A stretch of DNA of 64,000 bases, from NCBI GenBank assembly GCA_963971225.1, contig OZ020267.1, forward strand, positions 32,503,298 to 32,567,297, written 5' to 3'. A program made the translations under genes and the position numbers. Shown piece by piece: positions 27,501 to 37,239 of the stretch. Below the pieces are notes generated by a model. The model made no database searches. It was not told where the DNA came from and worked only from the letters and a program-made list of their open reading frames with translations. Origin of the DNA: Melieria omissa. Taxonomy: Eukaryota; Arthropoda; Insecta; Diptera; Ulidiidae. Positions within the stretch are counted from its first letter, which is position 1; every line of letters begins with the position of its first letter.

Positions 27501-30500
27501 GAACAGTTAAAACTTGCAATTTCTTACAAATTTCAGTTTGTTTGCCTTTTTGGAAGGTTTAATTTTTGGGAGCGTAAGCTCATCCCAGAGGTCGTCATCC
27601 CAGAGGTCATGGGTTCAACTCCCACCGTGTGCACGGTCCCCGCACTTTTCCAACAAATTTTTCTGATTTTTCCTGTTCTCTAAATTTTCCTAAAAACCCT
27701 GCAACATATCCAAGTTCATTGATTCCCAACCCAATTATTCCTATTCCACTTATTTCCATGCAATAGAACGCGGCTGATAAAAGCAAACAAATAAACAGTT
27801 ACGCAAAAAGGCGCAGGAGCGACATCTGCAAGGGGAAGCGGACAACTGCGAAAACAGCGCACCAACCTGATCTAGCGAGGTCCCCAACCATTCTGCTGTA
27901 ACCTCCTCACAACAGATGGCGCTACGAGCGGAGGCGACGTTCCTGAGCGGCATTAGATGATTCCATCTACCTGCCTACCTGCGGCAGGCCAATCACCTAC
28001 CCTGGCAGAACAACACAACTGATTAATGTAACCAACACAAGGCTTTCTTGTGGAGGCCCTATGCTCCCGTGAGGAGTGAACAAGGAACCGAAAAAAAAGC
28101 TCGCTAACTCTCCTGATATTTTTTACTGTATAAGTTTTACTGGAAAAGTTTCCAAACAGACCTAATATTCAATGAGTATTTTTGACCGATGTCTGACATC
28201 TCTGCAAGCACCGCAACCACAATGGGCAGAGCCATGATTTGAGAACGGGCGGTACTAATTTCTACTTCCAATATTAAATAAGTTGCTCAATCGTAGGGTA
28301 TTCCACAGTCGTTATTGACCAGCAAAAAATATAATACGTACTCGTATTGGATGTCCTTTTCGCTATGTGTTTTTAATTTGATTTTGCTTTCGACTTTTTA
28401 TGACCATTTCATGTTATGCAACCACAACTCAATCCCGAGTCAACATTCACTTGTCAGGTACTTGGAGGGGGGCATCAACGCACAAAATATAAATCACCCA
28501 CAGTACGACTACTGATAATTGCCCAATGGCGGGTAAACGCCCTTTGGGGAATGTCTTGCAGATTATGCGGCACGTATCTCTTACGTGCAGCAGGAAATGT
28601 GTCCATAGATAAATAAAAAAACAAAAAAACTCGAGAACAACTTCAAGTTAAACAAGTTGCTCAGTTGTATGCGGCACAATGTGACCAAACGAACGAACCA
28701 AACGGCCCGGCAGCGTCAAGCAAGGAGCCCAAGGAGCCAGCAAACGCGTTTTGCATACAAGGAATGCACAGGTACGTGCCTAGAAAACAGCTTCTAATGT
28801 CACCTGCCTGAATGCGCCATGTTGCGGCCATAAATTCGCTAACTTGAGTAATAGGAAAATGACGCGCTGCATAAGTAATTACGATTGCCGACCATTAACG
28901 CAAGGAGTCTCTACATGTTGCCACTCTAATCGGGCCTCGCATACGACCATAAAAATGTAAATTCCTTTCGGACGCGCTGCCAACAGGCGACGAAGTGGGG
29001 AAGGGGCTCACCGCACACTGTCACGGCCGCAAAGCCGCACTTGATGCAGCACGTACAGTGCAGTGCGGCTCGAGCGGCCACTGCAGCGCTTACAAAGTAT
29101 TCTCAGACATGCAACCAGCCGAAAAGACAGACTGCCTCTCCCCTGACTGCCCTCAGCCACCGCCAAGCCGCATGCCACACGCCGCATTCACGCAATGCTG
29201 CTCGGGTGCGCACTTGACGCGGTGCAAAATCACAAACCGGCAGCCTAAAAATTTCTTGTTTACGTTGCTGATGAAGCCCATGTTGTTGTTGTTGTTTGTT
29301 GTTGATGATGGCGGCGCTGCATTCACCACTCACTTTTCCAGCCAGTGCGACGGTACAAAGCTTGTTGAAAGTGTTTTGTCTTTAGCCTCTTTATTTTAAT
29401 TTGATTTGTTTTTCTAGTTTTTTGTTTTTAACGATTATTTCGCTGCGTTTTGTTTGACTTAAGTGAAATATCTTGAAGCCAATCTCCGGTTCACTCGCAG
29501 CTTGCGTGCATTATAGTAAATGGCAGCAAGTTAACAGCAATTAACTTCTTTCTCTCTCCAGCTGTCTCGCTCGCTGTCGGCTTGTTTTCATTTCTGTTGC
29601 CATTGTCGGCACGCAGCGATTCATTAATCAAACACTTGTTGAGCAAAATGATTAGCTGCGTGTGTGTGTGTGTGTGTGTATGTATATGGGGACAATGTAA
29701 ACAATATCTGCCGGTCTGTCCAGCCGCTGCCATATAGCAATTTACATGCATTCACCGATGCCGGTACGCAAATGACATAAAATGCGGTTAATTCCATCCA
29801 AGAATGTCAGTTCGCTTGAATTTTAAACGCAATGCAACTCAATCACAGTCGCACAAAACGAGGCGGCGCGCTTTAATGCTGAGGTCACAGCACGATTGTT
29901 CGCTTAAGCCGGTGAACGCGGGCTCTTTGTCCCACTTTCCGTCGAAGACCGCATGCCAACATGTGCTGATGACCGCAACTTGTGCGTAAAACCGTATAAA
30001 ATATTTTCGTTAATATTTATTGCAAAAAGTGTAACCGGAATTAGTCATTTCGGTTTCTTTTTGACAATTGCGCATTGGCCGTTGTTCGTTCACTGTGGCG
30101 TGAGCGATTAAGAACACGTTAGCTGATCGTTATAGAGTGAGAAACACATAAACACTGAACTCTAAATGACAATTTGCATAATTGGGTCAGATCAAACTAT
30201 GTCAAGTTGGGTTATACTACTGTTTCCAAAAGAATACCTGGAATTTTGTTATTATATTAAATGTAAAACCTTTGTTTATTCTTCTAAATCTATAACGGTA
30301 ATGTTCGTTTTCATTATCCATTTTCAATGCGCTTTACAAAGAATTACAACAAGTATACATTTCAGTCATGAGTACCAACCGTGAACGATTGAAACGCCAC
30401 CTAGTAAAATCGAACACGAACTTATGCACTCATCCAATATTTCATTGCCTTCAAAGTACTCTCGCTCGAAACATCATTAATAGTAATTTTCCGGAATGCC

Positions 30501-32885
30501 CTTCAACGCCTTTTTCGATTCGACTTTTGTGTCTCCAATCAACTAAAAACAATGTCCCTGGGGCGATCTTTTGAGTTATAGCCAGAAGTCGCACTTAGCT
30601 AAATCACGCAAATACGAAGTTTGTGGAGTGATATGGGTCGAATTTTTGGCGAAATGGTGCAAAAACCAAGAGTTGTAAAAATCGAAAATTTAACCTTTTG
30701 TGTCGTAGAAAACCAAGCGTAACTCAAACACAGGATATTTTAAGGATATCTGTAACAGTTCCGTAAACCTAAGAAAAAAAATTGTTTTACGAAAATAATT
30801 TCCTGCCTAGTTTCTATCTACAGATTCTGGGTATTTTTCGGACACAGTAGTAGCTAAAAAGACTGAAAAGGTCGATTCCAAGTTATAAAAGTTTGGCAAA
30901 ACATGTCCACGAAAAAGTCTTGACTTGAAAATAGTTCCTTATTCCATCCAAAGAGAGATTTACAGGCAATTTGTAGCGTTTACCCACAAGTCACAGGATC
31001 TTGAAAACGAACGCTGATTCAATCGACATGAAATCCGCATACGTAGTCGCTGTATTAACCCTTCGTTGCATGATTTAATTTCCGTGAAGAAAAAACTTGT
31101 CTGTTATGTAATTCTTGTTGCTTGTTAAGTTCTGATGGTAAAAATGAAATTTTGTTGAATTCCTGTATCTATGAAAGAAGTTTTGCGGCCATTTTCCGTA
31201 ACCTAAAAAGAGCGCTACCGCCGAAATGAAAGTCGGCTTTATCAATATTTTAGTGTTGACAACTACGGGGAGTCGAACAGAGGTCAGACGTCACTGTATA
31301 CTCGTAATTTAATGCACTAAACAGCTGAGCGAAGGCGATCGCCATATCACCATCGCCATCAATAACCAAAATTATTTCACCAAATCGAAACACTTGTTGC
31401 TTTTTCGATTTTTTTGCGCATACTTTCAATGTTAATCGCAAAATTCCGTTAGTAATCAATTGGTTTAACATAAAAGATGCAACTGAAGAATAAACGACTG
31501 TAAAATGCTGAATAGAATACTTTCAATATCTATGAAAAGTTAACATTGCATATATGCAATGCCATGCAGCGAAGGGTTAAACCACTCACACAGCATGAAA
31601 TTCTGCTCAAAGCAAGACCTCAGTTTTTTTAGAGCGATTGTTTTTAAACTGGGTTAAGCTCATAACACCGTGCAACAAAAAAACCACTTTTGTCGAAACC
31701 CATCCAAATGATTATATAGGCGCGAAACTAGAGAACCTCATAGTAAGCTGGCATACTAAATTTTTCATTTTCTGAACCGATTTTAAAAGGGTTTTAAAGT
31801 TTTAAAAACATACACATTTCAAAGAATTTTGTAATATTTTTTCGGCTGTCTAAGAATAACGATATGGGTATCAAATGAAAGAGTAGAATTATCACCTTCT
31901 CTTTAAATGTTTTATTTTGAACTTTCAGGATCAAAATATGTCAGTAAGGTCCTTTCAAACACGTATACCTCGGTAACCTTGAAATTTTTAGGCGAATCCT
32001 TTTGAAAAAAATCTTTTGGATCTCGATCTGTAGTGTTATATCTTATATCTTATCTTAAAATTTTAGTCTTTTAATTTTATTGGTGTAGAGTTAAGAAATA
32101 AGTATCCATCCATAAGCAAGAAATTAGTATGAAATACACATAATTTTGTATCTATAAAATTAGACAAAAATATAAAGCTTTTAGGTATTTTACTACATAT
32201 TACTGACATATTTTTGTTCTGAAAGTTTAATATAGAAAATTTAGTCAACAAGCGACAAGTTTCCTCTTTTATTTATTACTCAATCTTCATCATTTTGCGG
32301 CCCAAAAATAAAAAAAAAAATATTTGAAATGTCTATGTTTTTAAAATTGTAAAATCCTTTTAAAATGACATCGAATCAGAAAAAAAACTGAGTGATACCC
32401 AAATCTTCATAATTTAATAGCCGAAAAATTTTTTTAAAAATCTTTTAAATGGACACATTTAAAAGTACATCGAATCAGAAAGAGAAACACTGAGTATGTC
32501 TGCTTACTATTATTGAACTCTAGTTTCATGCCACCAACATTTAGATGGGTCAAAAATACTGTCACACAGTGTAATGAGCAAAATTTCTAAATTTCTAATT
32601 TCTAACTAAAATTTAAATAGTTTCTTGCAAGTTGAAACACTCACCGCGTTGATTGTTAACGTTGCTGCCACTATTCGAATTTGAGTTGTTGAAAAAATCG
32701 TTGAATGCATTTCGGCCATTGTTGCTGCTGCTTTTATTGGCAGCATTTGCCGATGTTGACGATGGGCCGCCGTTCGCACGACAGCCGCCAATGCTGTTGT
32801 CAACGTCGCCGCCACCTCCACCACCAACGCCAGCACTAACATTGTCCGCGTTTGTATTGCAATCGCCTGGTGACGCTGTTGTCAT
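6598..32885 (-). CDS. Unrecognised Gln-rich coiled-coil protein, 8 exons
   Basis: I do not recognise the family. Exons in transcript order: 32645-32885, 12139-12608, 11839-12065, 11578-11774, 8420-8504, 8223-8304, 7480-8156, 6598-6865. All seven junctions are GT-AG and phases match throughout, giving 748 residues. The start is the first ATG after an in-frame stop at 32922-32924, with A at -3. Residues 1-80 are Gly/Asn/Ser-rich; about 84-94 are basic (GKRKKLKSR, possible nuclear signal); then comes a conserved-looking block GYSKEHLDAWLETCL; about 150-215 is Gln-rich; about 383-472 is a long heptad coiled coil (RISHLEAENKYMRQML) spread over three exons; about 530-590 has Gly runs; about 625-675 is a second coiled coil (EADNRIIALENLVKTL) that exists only when exons 7 and 8 are joined, which supports the splice; the tail is His/Ala/Thr-rich. 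It has no enzyme motif or membrane span. A scaffold or adaptor is a guess. Additional 5' non-coding exons are possible. Confidence 0.85.
8505..9397 (-). other. Left part of a coiled-coil gene intron
   Basis: Intron 4 of the coiled-coil gene spans 8505-11577 on the minus strand. This part is AT-rich, with no gene or repeat that I recognise. The intron ends in an ordinary acceptor (ttctag) next to exon 5. Confidence 0.5.
9400..10685 (+). mobile_element. Mariner-related DNA transposon with decayed transposase
   Basis: Terminal inverted repeats are perfect for 13 bases (CAGGGTTTTTCAT at 9400, its reverse complement ending at 10685) and imperfect to about 30. TA dinucleotides flank both ends (9398-9399, 10686-10687), giving a 1286-bp element. 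Transposase coding begins at ATG 9514 with an HTH segment (RFSIAQRVNIVKIHY) of the DUF4817 type common in insect mariner relatives. It then jumps frames several times: the pieces near 9837-10124 and 10190-10492 are in different frames. The second catalytic Asp is in FQQDGATCH and the third in SCDLNPLD, 36 residues later. The first Asp is gone: the usual SDEAHF stretch reads AEENFH with a small deletion. The element is dead and sits in intron 4 of the coiled-coil gene, opposite in sense. Confidence 0.88.
9514..10570 (+). pseudogene. Transposase pseudogene of the 9400-10685 element
   Basis: Coding remnants run in order from the N-terminal HTH (ATG 9514), through HLHPYKVQLVQ at 9837, GYVNSQNCRVWGSENPH near 10000, VEEMWFQQDGATCH at about 10230, to the end near SRGGHLND at about 10540 (lost frame). 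Several frameshifts, a deletion at the first catalytic residue and an early stop (CYM then TAA at 10490) break it. Confidence 0.85.
10688..11577. other. Intronic sequence with no recognised feature
   Basis: Right part of intron 4 of the coiled-coil gene. Weakly complex AT-rich DNA; 10860-11220 may be an old repeat, since it is less AT-rich than its surroundings, but I could not assign it. Confidence 0.35.
15054..15286. mobile_element. Short TIR element, pogo/Tc1-like MITE
   Basis: The left end CAGTCGTGTCTGG.TATAG matches the reverse complement of the right end (AAGTCGTGTCTGGGTATAG). TA flanks both ends (15052-15053, 15287-15288). The 233-bp element also carries inner copies of GTTCACTATATC, at about 15113 and 15247 and inverted at 15067. 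It has no coding capacity. The assignment to the Tc1/mariner-pogo group rests on the TA duplication. Confidence 0.65.
15845..16920 (+). repeat. Repeat element with internal degenerate tandem units (copy 2)
   Basis: Second copy of the element at 290-1690. It has the same head ('catcttgaaaaatg.acctccgcta') and then units with 'gacttcaaacttggtgaaag', 'ttagtgagaaataattcgacacg' and 'gatgggttaag'. A short block at 16205-16290, not seen in the first copy, contains 'aaccctttc' and 'gaaagggttaa', so it may be a tiny TTAA-type MITE inserted in the repeat. No coding frame. Confidence 0.7.
17648..17668. repeat. (AC)n microsatellite
   Basis: A run of about nine AC dinucleotides. A (TG)n run lies near 29661-29680 and another (AC)n near 57470-57484. 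Confidence 0.8.
18690..19156. repeat. Large foldback (inverted repeat)
   Basis: The arm at 18690-18794 and the arm at 19053-19156 are near-perfect reverse complements (for example 'ttatggaatatctgac' on the left and 'gtcagatattccataa' on the right). About 95 per cent of roughly 104 positions pair by eye, around a 258-base loop. Weaker complementarity continues outward to about 18655 and 19200. No frame longer than 69 residues is present. This could be a foldback/MITE-type element or a source of long hairpin RNA; no target duplication was identified. Confidence 0.8.
19362..20440. mobile_element. TTAA MITE, right end lost, interrupted by a second MITE
   Basis: The left end is TTAA (19358-19361) followed by CCCTTTCGCTATT. 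The body matches the complete element at 59400-59889 nearly base for base, including 'ccatatggcacattgctac', 'ttgtggacgtctga' and 'agaagaagcagaaa'. At 19693 it is interrupted by another element, and the match resumes at 20323 ('ttaagtaactattaca' versus 'ttaagtaattattaca' at 59735). Homology stops at about 20413-20440, so the right terminus is missing. Confidence 0.8.
19697..20322. mobile_element. TTAA-flanked MITE nested in another MITE
   Basis: A 626-bp element with inverted ends CCCTTTTAGTGCCGG and (reverse complement of right end) CCCTTTTAGTACCGG, flanked by TTAA at 19693-19696 and 20323-20326. The homologous unoccupied site in the 59400-59889 element shows a single TTAA, so the duplication is demonstrated by comparison within this window. 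The element is non-coding. Near its right end 'gccgatatatc' occurs twice. Confidence 0.88.
22700..23218. mobile_element. TTAA-flanked MITE
   Basis: A 519-bp element with ends CCCTTTCGGTTATTCT and (reverse complement of right end) CCCTTTCGGTACTTCT, flanked by TTAA at 22696-22699 and 23219-23222. Its subterminal 'gccatatggca' resembles that of the 59400 and 19362 elements, so all appear related. No coding capacity. Confidence 0.85.
23560..24300. repeat. Tandem array of about 122-bp units
   Basis: The motif 'ccacgcccac' or a close variant recurs near 23582, 23704, 23828, 23953, 24072 and 24212, a spacing of about 120-140 bases. Alternate units resemble each other more (for example 23600-23700 with 23850-23945, and 23725-23820 with 23975-24065), giving a dimeric repeat of about 245 bases. 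The array lies between two copies of 'tgtttatgtcg.gtatactcgt' (23225 and 24338). No coding frame. Confidence 0.75.
26270..26665 (-). pseudogene. Mariner transposase remnant (C-terminal part)
   Basis: The minus strand encodes recognisable mariner pieces: STPKPNIHGSKAML and YIWWDQKKVVYKLLLPG near 26560-26650, then DRYRLQLIQLQEKRW, YDSARPHVAK and LETLKW from 26530 leftward. The second catalytic Asp is kept (YDSARPH). The stretch that normally follows, with the third Asp (SPDLAPSD type), is deleted, and a stop/frameshift separates the two blocks. The N-terminal half is absent. No inverted ends were found, so this is a truncated relic. Confidence 0.8.
26690..27000 (-). other. Unassigned less AT-rich block
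   Basis: A 98-residue open minus-strand frame (26706-27002) and an overlapping 131-residue frame differ in composition from flanking DNA. I do not recognise either. It abuts the mariner relic and may be part of another transposable element. Confidence 0.25.
27440..28175 (+). repeat. Diverged repeat shared with the 41220-41430 region, split by an insertion
   Basis: 27440-27580 ('tttacaccgtttttcct', 'tttttgggagcgtaagct') and 28100-28175 ('cctgatattttttactg', 'actggaaaagtttccaaacag') match consecutive segments of 41220-41430. They are continuous there but separated here by about 516 bases. The 41 kb segment is internal to a hAT-like element, so this is a diverged relative of it without visible ends. 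Confidence 0.65.
27581..28096 (+). mobile_element. SINE-like insertion with tRNA-like head
   Basis: The insertion is delimited by AAGCT on both sides (27576-27580 and 28097-28101) and by the uninterrupted homologous sequence at 41 kb. The 5' end has a pol III B-box-like segment (GGTTCAACTCC at about 27614) after a duplicated 'catcccagaggtc', and an A-box-like stretch just before. The 3' end has a segment 'ggaggccctatgctccc' followed by 'ggagtgaacaagga' and an A-run, which resembles insect LINE tails, as expected if a LINE supplies the machinery. At 516 bases it is long for a SINE, so it may be composite. Confidence 0.6.
31059..31576. mobile_element. TTAA-flanked MITE
   Basis: A 518-bp element with left end CCCTTCGTTGCATGA and right end (reverse complement) CCCTTCGCTGCATGG, flanked by TTAA at 31055-31058 and 31577-31580. 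No coding capacity; the 73-residue open frame inside has no recognisable content. It sits in the 20-kb intron. Confidence 0.82.
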
Positions 32886-34540
32886 TGTTGGTGTTGTTGT
32901 TGCCACTGTCGTGGCTTGCAAAAAATGTTAATGTTTGCACTGAAAAAAGGGGAATTTTGCACTGCCAACCAAACTAGTTTTGCAATTTTTTTGTTTCACT
33001 TTTGTTATTGTTGTTTGTTTAGTTTTGGCTTTGTGGCAAGAATGCAAATTGCAAGCATCGCTCAGCAGCGGCAGCTGTTGTAGACATACTTTTGTTTATC
33101 TTTTCTATATATTTTTTTTAACTGTCGTCGATCACTTTTATGTTGGCATTTGTTGTTAGTACCATTTGTTGTGTGGTTGGCTTTTGTTTGATTTGTTGTT
33201 GTTGTTGTTATTGTTACAGCTGCATTTAACTCGCAGCGTTTTGTACCTACGCCACTGTTAACGCTCTCAATTTTTATCCATAACAATAAATTTCACTTTC
33301 TGTTTTGGCTCGTAGGAGAATACAATTTGTTGCATGGGCGCTGTAAAGTAAAAGAAAAATAAGATAGAAAAAACACTTAATTGACAAATTAGCATAAACC
33401 ATTGTGTGCATTTTAAAATTACAGCTACGCCTAAAATGCAAATTGCCGCGAGCGAGAAATGTTATGTTTTTTGGTAAAACTAGTTGTTGTCGCTTTTGTA
33501 AAGGGTGCAGCAGTCTTTTCCAACTAAACAACCAGCAAATGGCCAGCAACAGCCGCTTGTCGCATGCGCACTTAGACAAAGTTCACGTCGAACTGTCTAA
33601 CAGAGTTATTGACACCGTATAAACAAGTCGAACGTTTGGCAACCATGCATGCAGCCACTTGAAGGGCAGTCGCCGAGGTAAATAAACTTTACTCATAGGC
33701 AACAGATACCTGTTTCGATGGGCTTCTATCCAGCGCATAGCAAACTAGCGAAATTTAAATCGTAAACAATGGTTTAAGGCCGATTACAGCAAAGTCTTTT
33801 ACGAGGTTCACAGCGGTCATGGCTGAATCGATCAGCTAAGCATAACACAGGCCGCTTCTCTCTACTGGATTCTGCGCACAGCTATCACGCCATCTCTTGG
33901 TTACTGCAGCGGCTTGTATGTATATACTTATGTACATAGCATATACTACCTATATGCCCTACATATATACAGGGTGAATGAATGAGAATACAGTGCATTG
34001 CCAGCAATTATTGTTCGATTTCAATGTTTTGTTTATAGACACATTTCAAACTAGTAAAGTAGTAGTTGTAGTAAAGCTGAGACATTCCAACATTTTATGA
34101 AAATAACTGCTTTCCAAGAATTTTACACATAACTAGATGTCATTAGAAGTGCTTAGATATCGCGAACCTAGTTTAAGTTCAGGTCAGGGAATAATAAATC
34201 CTTCTTAGGCATCCAGGATCATCTTTAGCCTCAGTGCAACTAACCCCTATTAAATCTATGTAGGCATCCAGTGTTTTGTTGGCTAACAAAACGCTTTGTT
34301 TGAAAATGTTTATGAATTGTAATATGACAACTGAATAGTATAGCTCAGCTAAAAAATCAAAGAATCAGCATAAGAAGTAGCATACTTTTCAAAAAACTGT
34401 CCACTACTTCTTTTACAAAGGATGCCAATATCAGTTGCGCCAAATAGGTTCGCACCCTTTGACTTAGAATTGAATAAAAAACGTGGCATTGCCCATAAAG
34501 CTCAAATCTTTAAACATATAATTGTTTGCCTTGACTGACT
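32886..34540. other. 5' flank/UTR of the coiled-coil gene and intergenic DNA
   Basis: 32886-33320 is rich in TTG/CAA runs and probably holds 5' UTR (minus strand) of the coiled-coil gene. I cannot place a transcription start. Beyond it, to 34540, no gene or clear repeat is seen. Confidence 0.35.
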
Positions 34541-34542
34541 TA

Positions 34543-35454
34543 CAGTGCGTTTCAAAAATAAGTGTTGCTTATAAAACTTACAAATGAAGGTATAGTAATG
34601 AATTATATATACTTTTGAGAGGCTGTGCAAATATCTTTTTCGCATTATTATCAAAACTTTGTTCAGTCTCCGATGTTGTCAGTAATAGTTTGACATCTTT
34701 TGTTACAATTTTGGCTTAAATTTTGCGTACCCCAAAGAAACCCTTCTCGAAATCCGTTTTAATGCCAAAATGAGCTGTTTTGTTGTTGATATTCTTTTTC
34801 CTCTAAGTTTTGGCTTCATTAAGGACCAAACATTTTCGATCGGGTTTGCATCTCGACTTTGAGATGGCCAATTTTGTGTTTCCACCCCAAATTTTCTTTA
34901 TCCCATTTCAGACGATTTTCCACATATGTTTACTCAATATCTATTTCGACATGGTACTTCTATGAGGAATGCCCAATTTCAGAAGCCTGCGTCGGATAGT
35001 GGCCGTTGATACTTCGACTCTCTTCTGCGACAATGTTTCCTTCGCTTGCTTCAGGCTAAGAGTTGGAGTGTTATCAAGCATCCGGACTACCGCCTTATAT
35101 GAGTGGTTCTTTTCCTGTCCCTCCGTGGTTTGTCGTCAACATTTCCGAACTCTATAAATCGACTGATTCACTTCCTCACAAATGAAACTAATGTTTTTGT
35201 GTATTTTGTGACTTGTGGAGGTTTCAATTTTGGACCCTTTGGCGGGTTTAACAAAAAACTACTTCGAAACGTTTCAAAAATATAGCACTAATTTTTAATT
35301 CTTGATATTTCCGTGAAAACTTGTACCCAACTAAGAAAACAGAAACACACGCGAAAACGGTATTTTAATATATAAGAAGATGATCTGATATTAAAACCAT
35401 GGCAAACTTCTTCAGTTAAAAGATATGGCCAACACGTATTTTTGAAATGCACTG
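34543..35454 (-). mobile_element. Tc1-like transposon, internally deleted
   Basis: The inverted ends CAGTGCGTTTCAAAAATA and (reverse complement of right end) CAGTGCATTTCAAAAATA match for 22 of 24 positions, with TA flanking both sides (34541-34542, 35455-35456). Length is 912 bp. The minus strand encodes a Tc1-type HTH stretch near 34960-35090 (VEVSTATIRRRLLKLG) and the C-terminal DDE end at 34703-34885 (NWPSQSRDANPIENVW, catalytic Glu in the PIEN motif). The catalytic middle is deleted near 34890-34950, where VENRLKWDK runs almost directly into the C-terminal motif. It cannot make active transposase. Confidence 0.88.
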
Positions 35455-35456
35455 TA

Positions 35457-37235
35457 TTCATCACGGCCCAGTCCAAACCACTAAAGTTGTTTGACCGTGT
35501 CGCTGCGGTGTTGAATGTGTTTGGGCCATAAAGCTTAAATTAAAAGAAAAACCAAATGCACAAATTCACACTCCCATTAAATACGACCTGTCCCTTTTAA
35601 CAGAGAAGAGAAATCTATATAAACAAAAAACATTTCTATTCAGCACGTTTTCGCTGAAGTCTGAACCATTGTGTCTAACGTTCCAAAGCACGAACCTAAT
35701 TGTACCTAAAAAACATTGTGTTATGCGCTTTGGATCTTGGCGCTTTTCATATGATGAAAGCAGCAATTTCACTCGACAATCACTTAAGAAATGCCTCATG
35801 TCAATTTGGCTTCACGGTGCACAGATTCGCCACATACGCGCACAACTCACACAAAGCATCTGCACGCATGCGGACCGGGTGCGCAGTGGCAGTTGTGACT
35901 GCTCCGCTAATAAAAATCATTAAACCAGGGCCAACGAGTACGAAACAAAGTGTGAACTTCAAATTTTTAACGTTCGCATCGAGTGCCCCGCCATCCCCCA
36001 CACGGTTCGTGTGCATTTTCGCTGTGTTAACGTGCGGAGTTTCCACACCACAAACGCGCGGCAATTGCACTTAATTCAGGCAGCTACTGACTAACAAACT
36101 AACCAACTAACTGGGCGTCAACTTGCGACAGCGCAGCGTACATTTGAGGCCGCACCGATCGACAACGCCAACAAAGGCGATCAACAACTTGGCGACAAAT
36201 ACACAGCGAAGCCAAGTGAGTGAACAAAATCGACACAAATTGAAAAAAAGAAAAAAATAATTAAACGAAGAAACGCAAAGACAGGCAGCAACCAACAGTG
36301 GAGAATGATATGAAACCATAACGAGAATAGCAAAAATATTCTTTTGTGCGGCATGTGGCGAGGAGGAATTCATGTCAACTGGGGACGGCGGCTGTCGTTG
36401 CGCGGTACGTGCATTGTTTGGGCAACGCGTTTTTAACGGATTTCCGAAATATCTGCAAAAACCGACTTTACGGCATGGACAGTGGAAATTGCACGTGTCT
36501 TTATTTACAACATTTGAGCCAGCGCAAATTTTCATTTTATTTGGAAATGTCGAAATGAATGAAGAAAATATGCGAGTTTTTTTATTGGCTTAAAAGAAAA
36601 GTGAAACTCTGGCGAATTGCAACTGTTACCCCAAACATTACAGTGCATGGTTTTATGTGCGAGTGTGCGTGTATACAACACCCTTTTTATAAAACAAAAC
36701 AGTAAACAGCGAAAAATTGAATTAATGCCAAACCAGTTCCTCGGTCTAGTGTCCGCTGAGCGCTGGCATGTCGTGAGTGTGTCCAGTTTCAATGCCAAAT
36801 ATGCGCAAAACTTTTTCTTTGTATTTTAACAAAAACAGCAGAATATCGCGAAAAAGAAAACACGCCGCGCCACTGCTTAATGCCCCGAACACATGGACAA
36901 CGGCAGCGACAAGACTGCATCTGTCGAAAAATAGATTAGAATTAGAATGTTCCTTTGGGAACAATTAATTTGAAGACTGTTCGGCTACATGACCACCGAC
37001 CACAGTTGTCGCTGTCGCCAAACATAGAACTATTCTCTATTTCTTAGGCGAAAAAATTAGTGTTGTGTCGTTCACGAAGTGAAGTGAAAGTTTGATTTAG
37101 TTAGAAATTTTTAAAGCTTTCTGAAAATTTCCTACTTTTAACTATACGAAAACTCAAATGGCGATAACTCTATCATATGTTACATTCAGAGCTAACAAAT
37201 TTTTCAATTGTTTTGTTTGATTGAAGTTTCCTTAT
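35457..37235. other. Intergenic sequence
   Basis: No supported gene. A segment near 35495-35540 ('gaccgtgtcgctgcggtgttgaatgtgtt') resembles one at 38840-38885, suggesting an old duplication. Open frames around 35700-36600 overlap on both strands and lack recognisable motifs. Confidence 0.35.
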
Positions 37236-37239
37236 CTAG

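Larger units (their letters stand above)
12609..32644 (-). other. 20-kb first coding intron of the coiled-coil gene
   Basis: This intron is bounded by a donor (CGCG then GTGAGT, minus strand, 32644) and an acceptor (cacacttgcag-type, ttgcag ending at 12609). It is the largest intron here and is filled with repeats: pogo-like MITE 15054-15286, tandem-repeat element 15845-16920, foldback 18690-19156, TTAA MITEs at 19362, 19697, 22700 and 31059, tandem array 23560-24300, mariner remnant about 26270-26665, and SINE-like insertion 27581-28096. The stretches 12700-15050, 20450-22690, 24370-26260 and 28180-31050 hold no gene I can support. 17100-18050 and 28980-30000 are less AT-rich and could contain regulatory DNA or alternative first exons, but nothing specific is visible. 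Confidence 0.75.

Noticed and set aside
27576..27630. Functional tRNA gene at the B-box-like sequence
   Set aside because: No cloverleaf with paired acceptor and anticodon arms can be drawn; it fits better as the tRNA-like head of a SINE.
36107..36535. 142-residue minus-strand frame
   Set aside because: No homology I can recognise and overlapping frames on the other strand; probably random open sequence.
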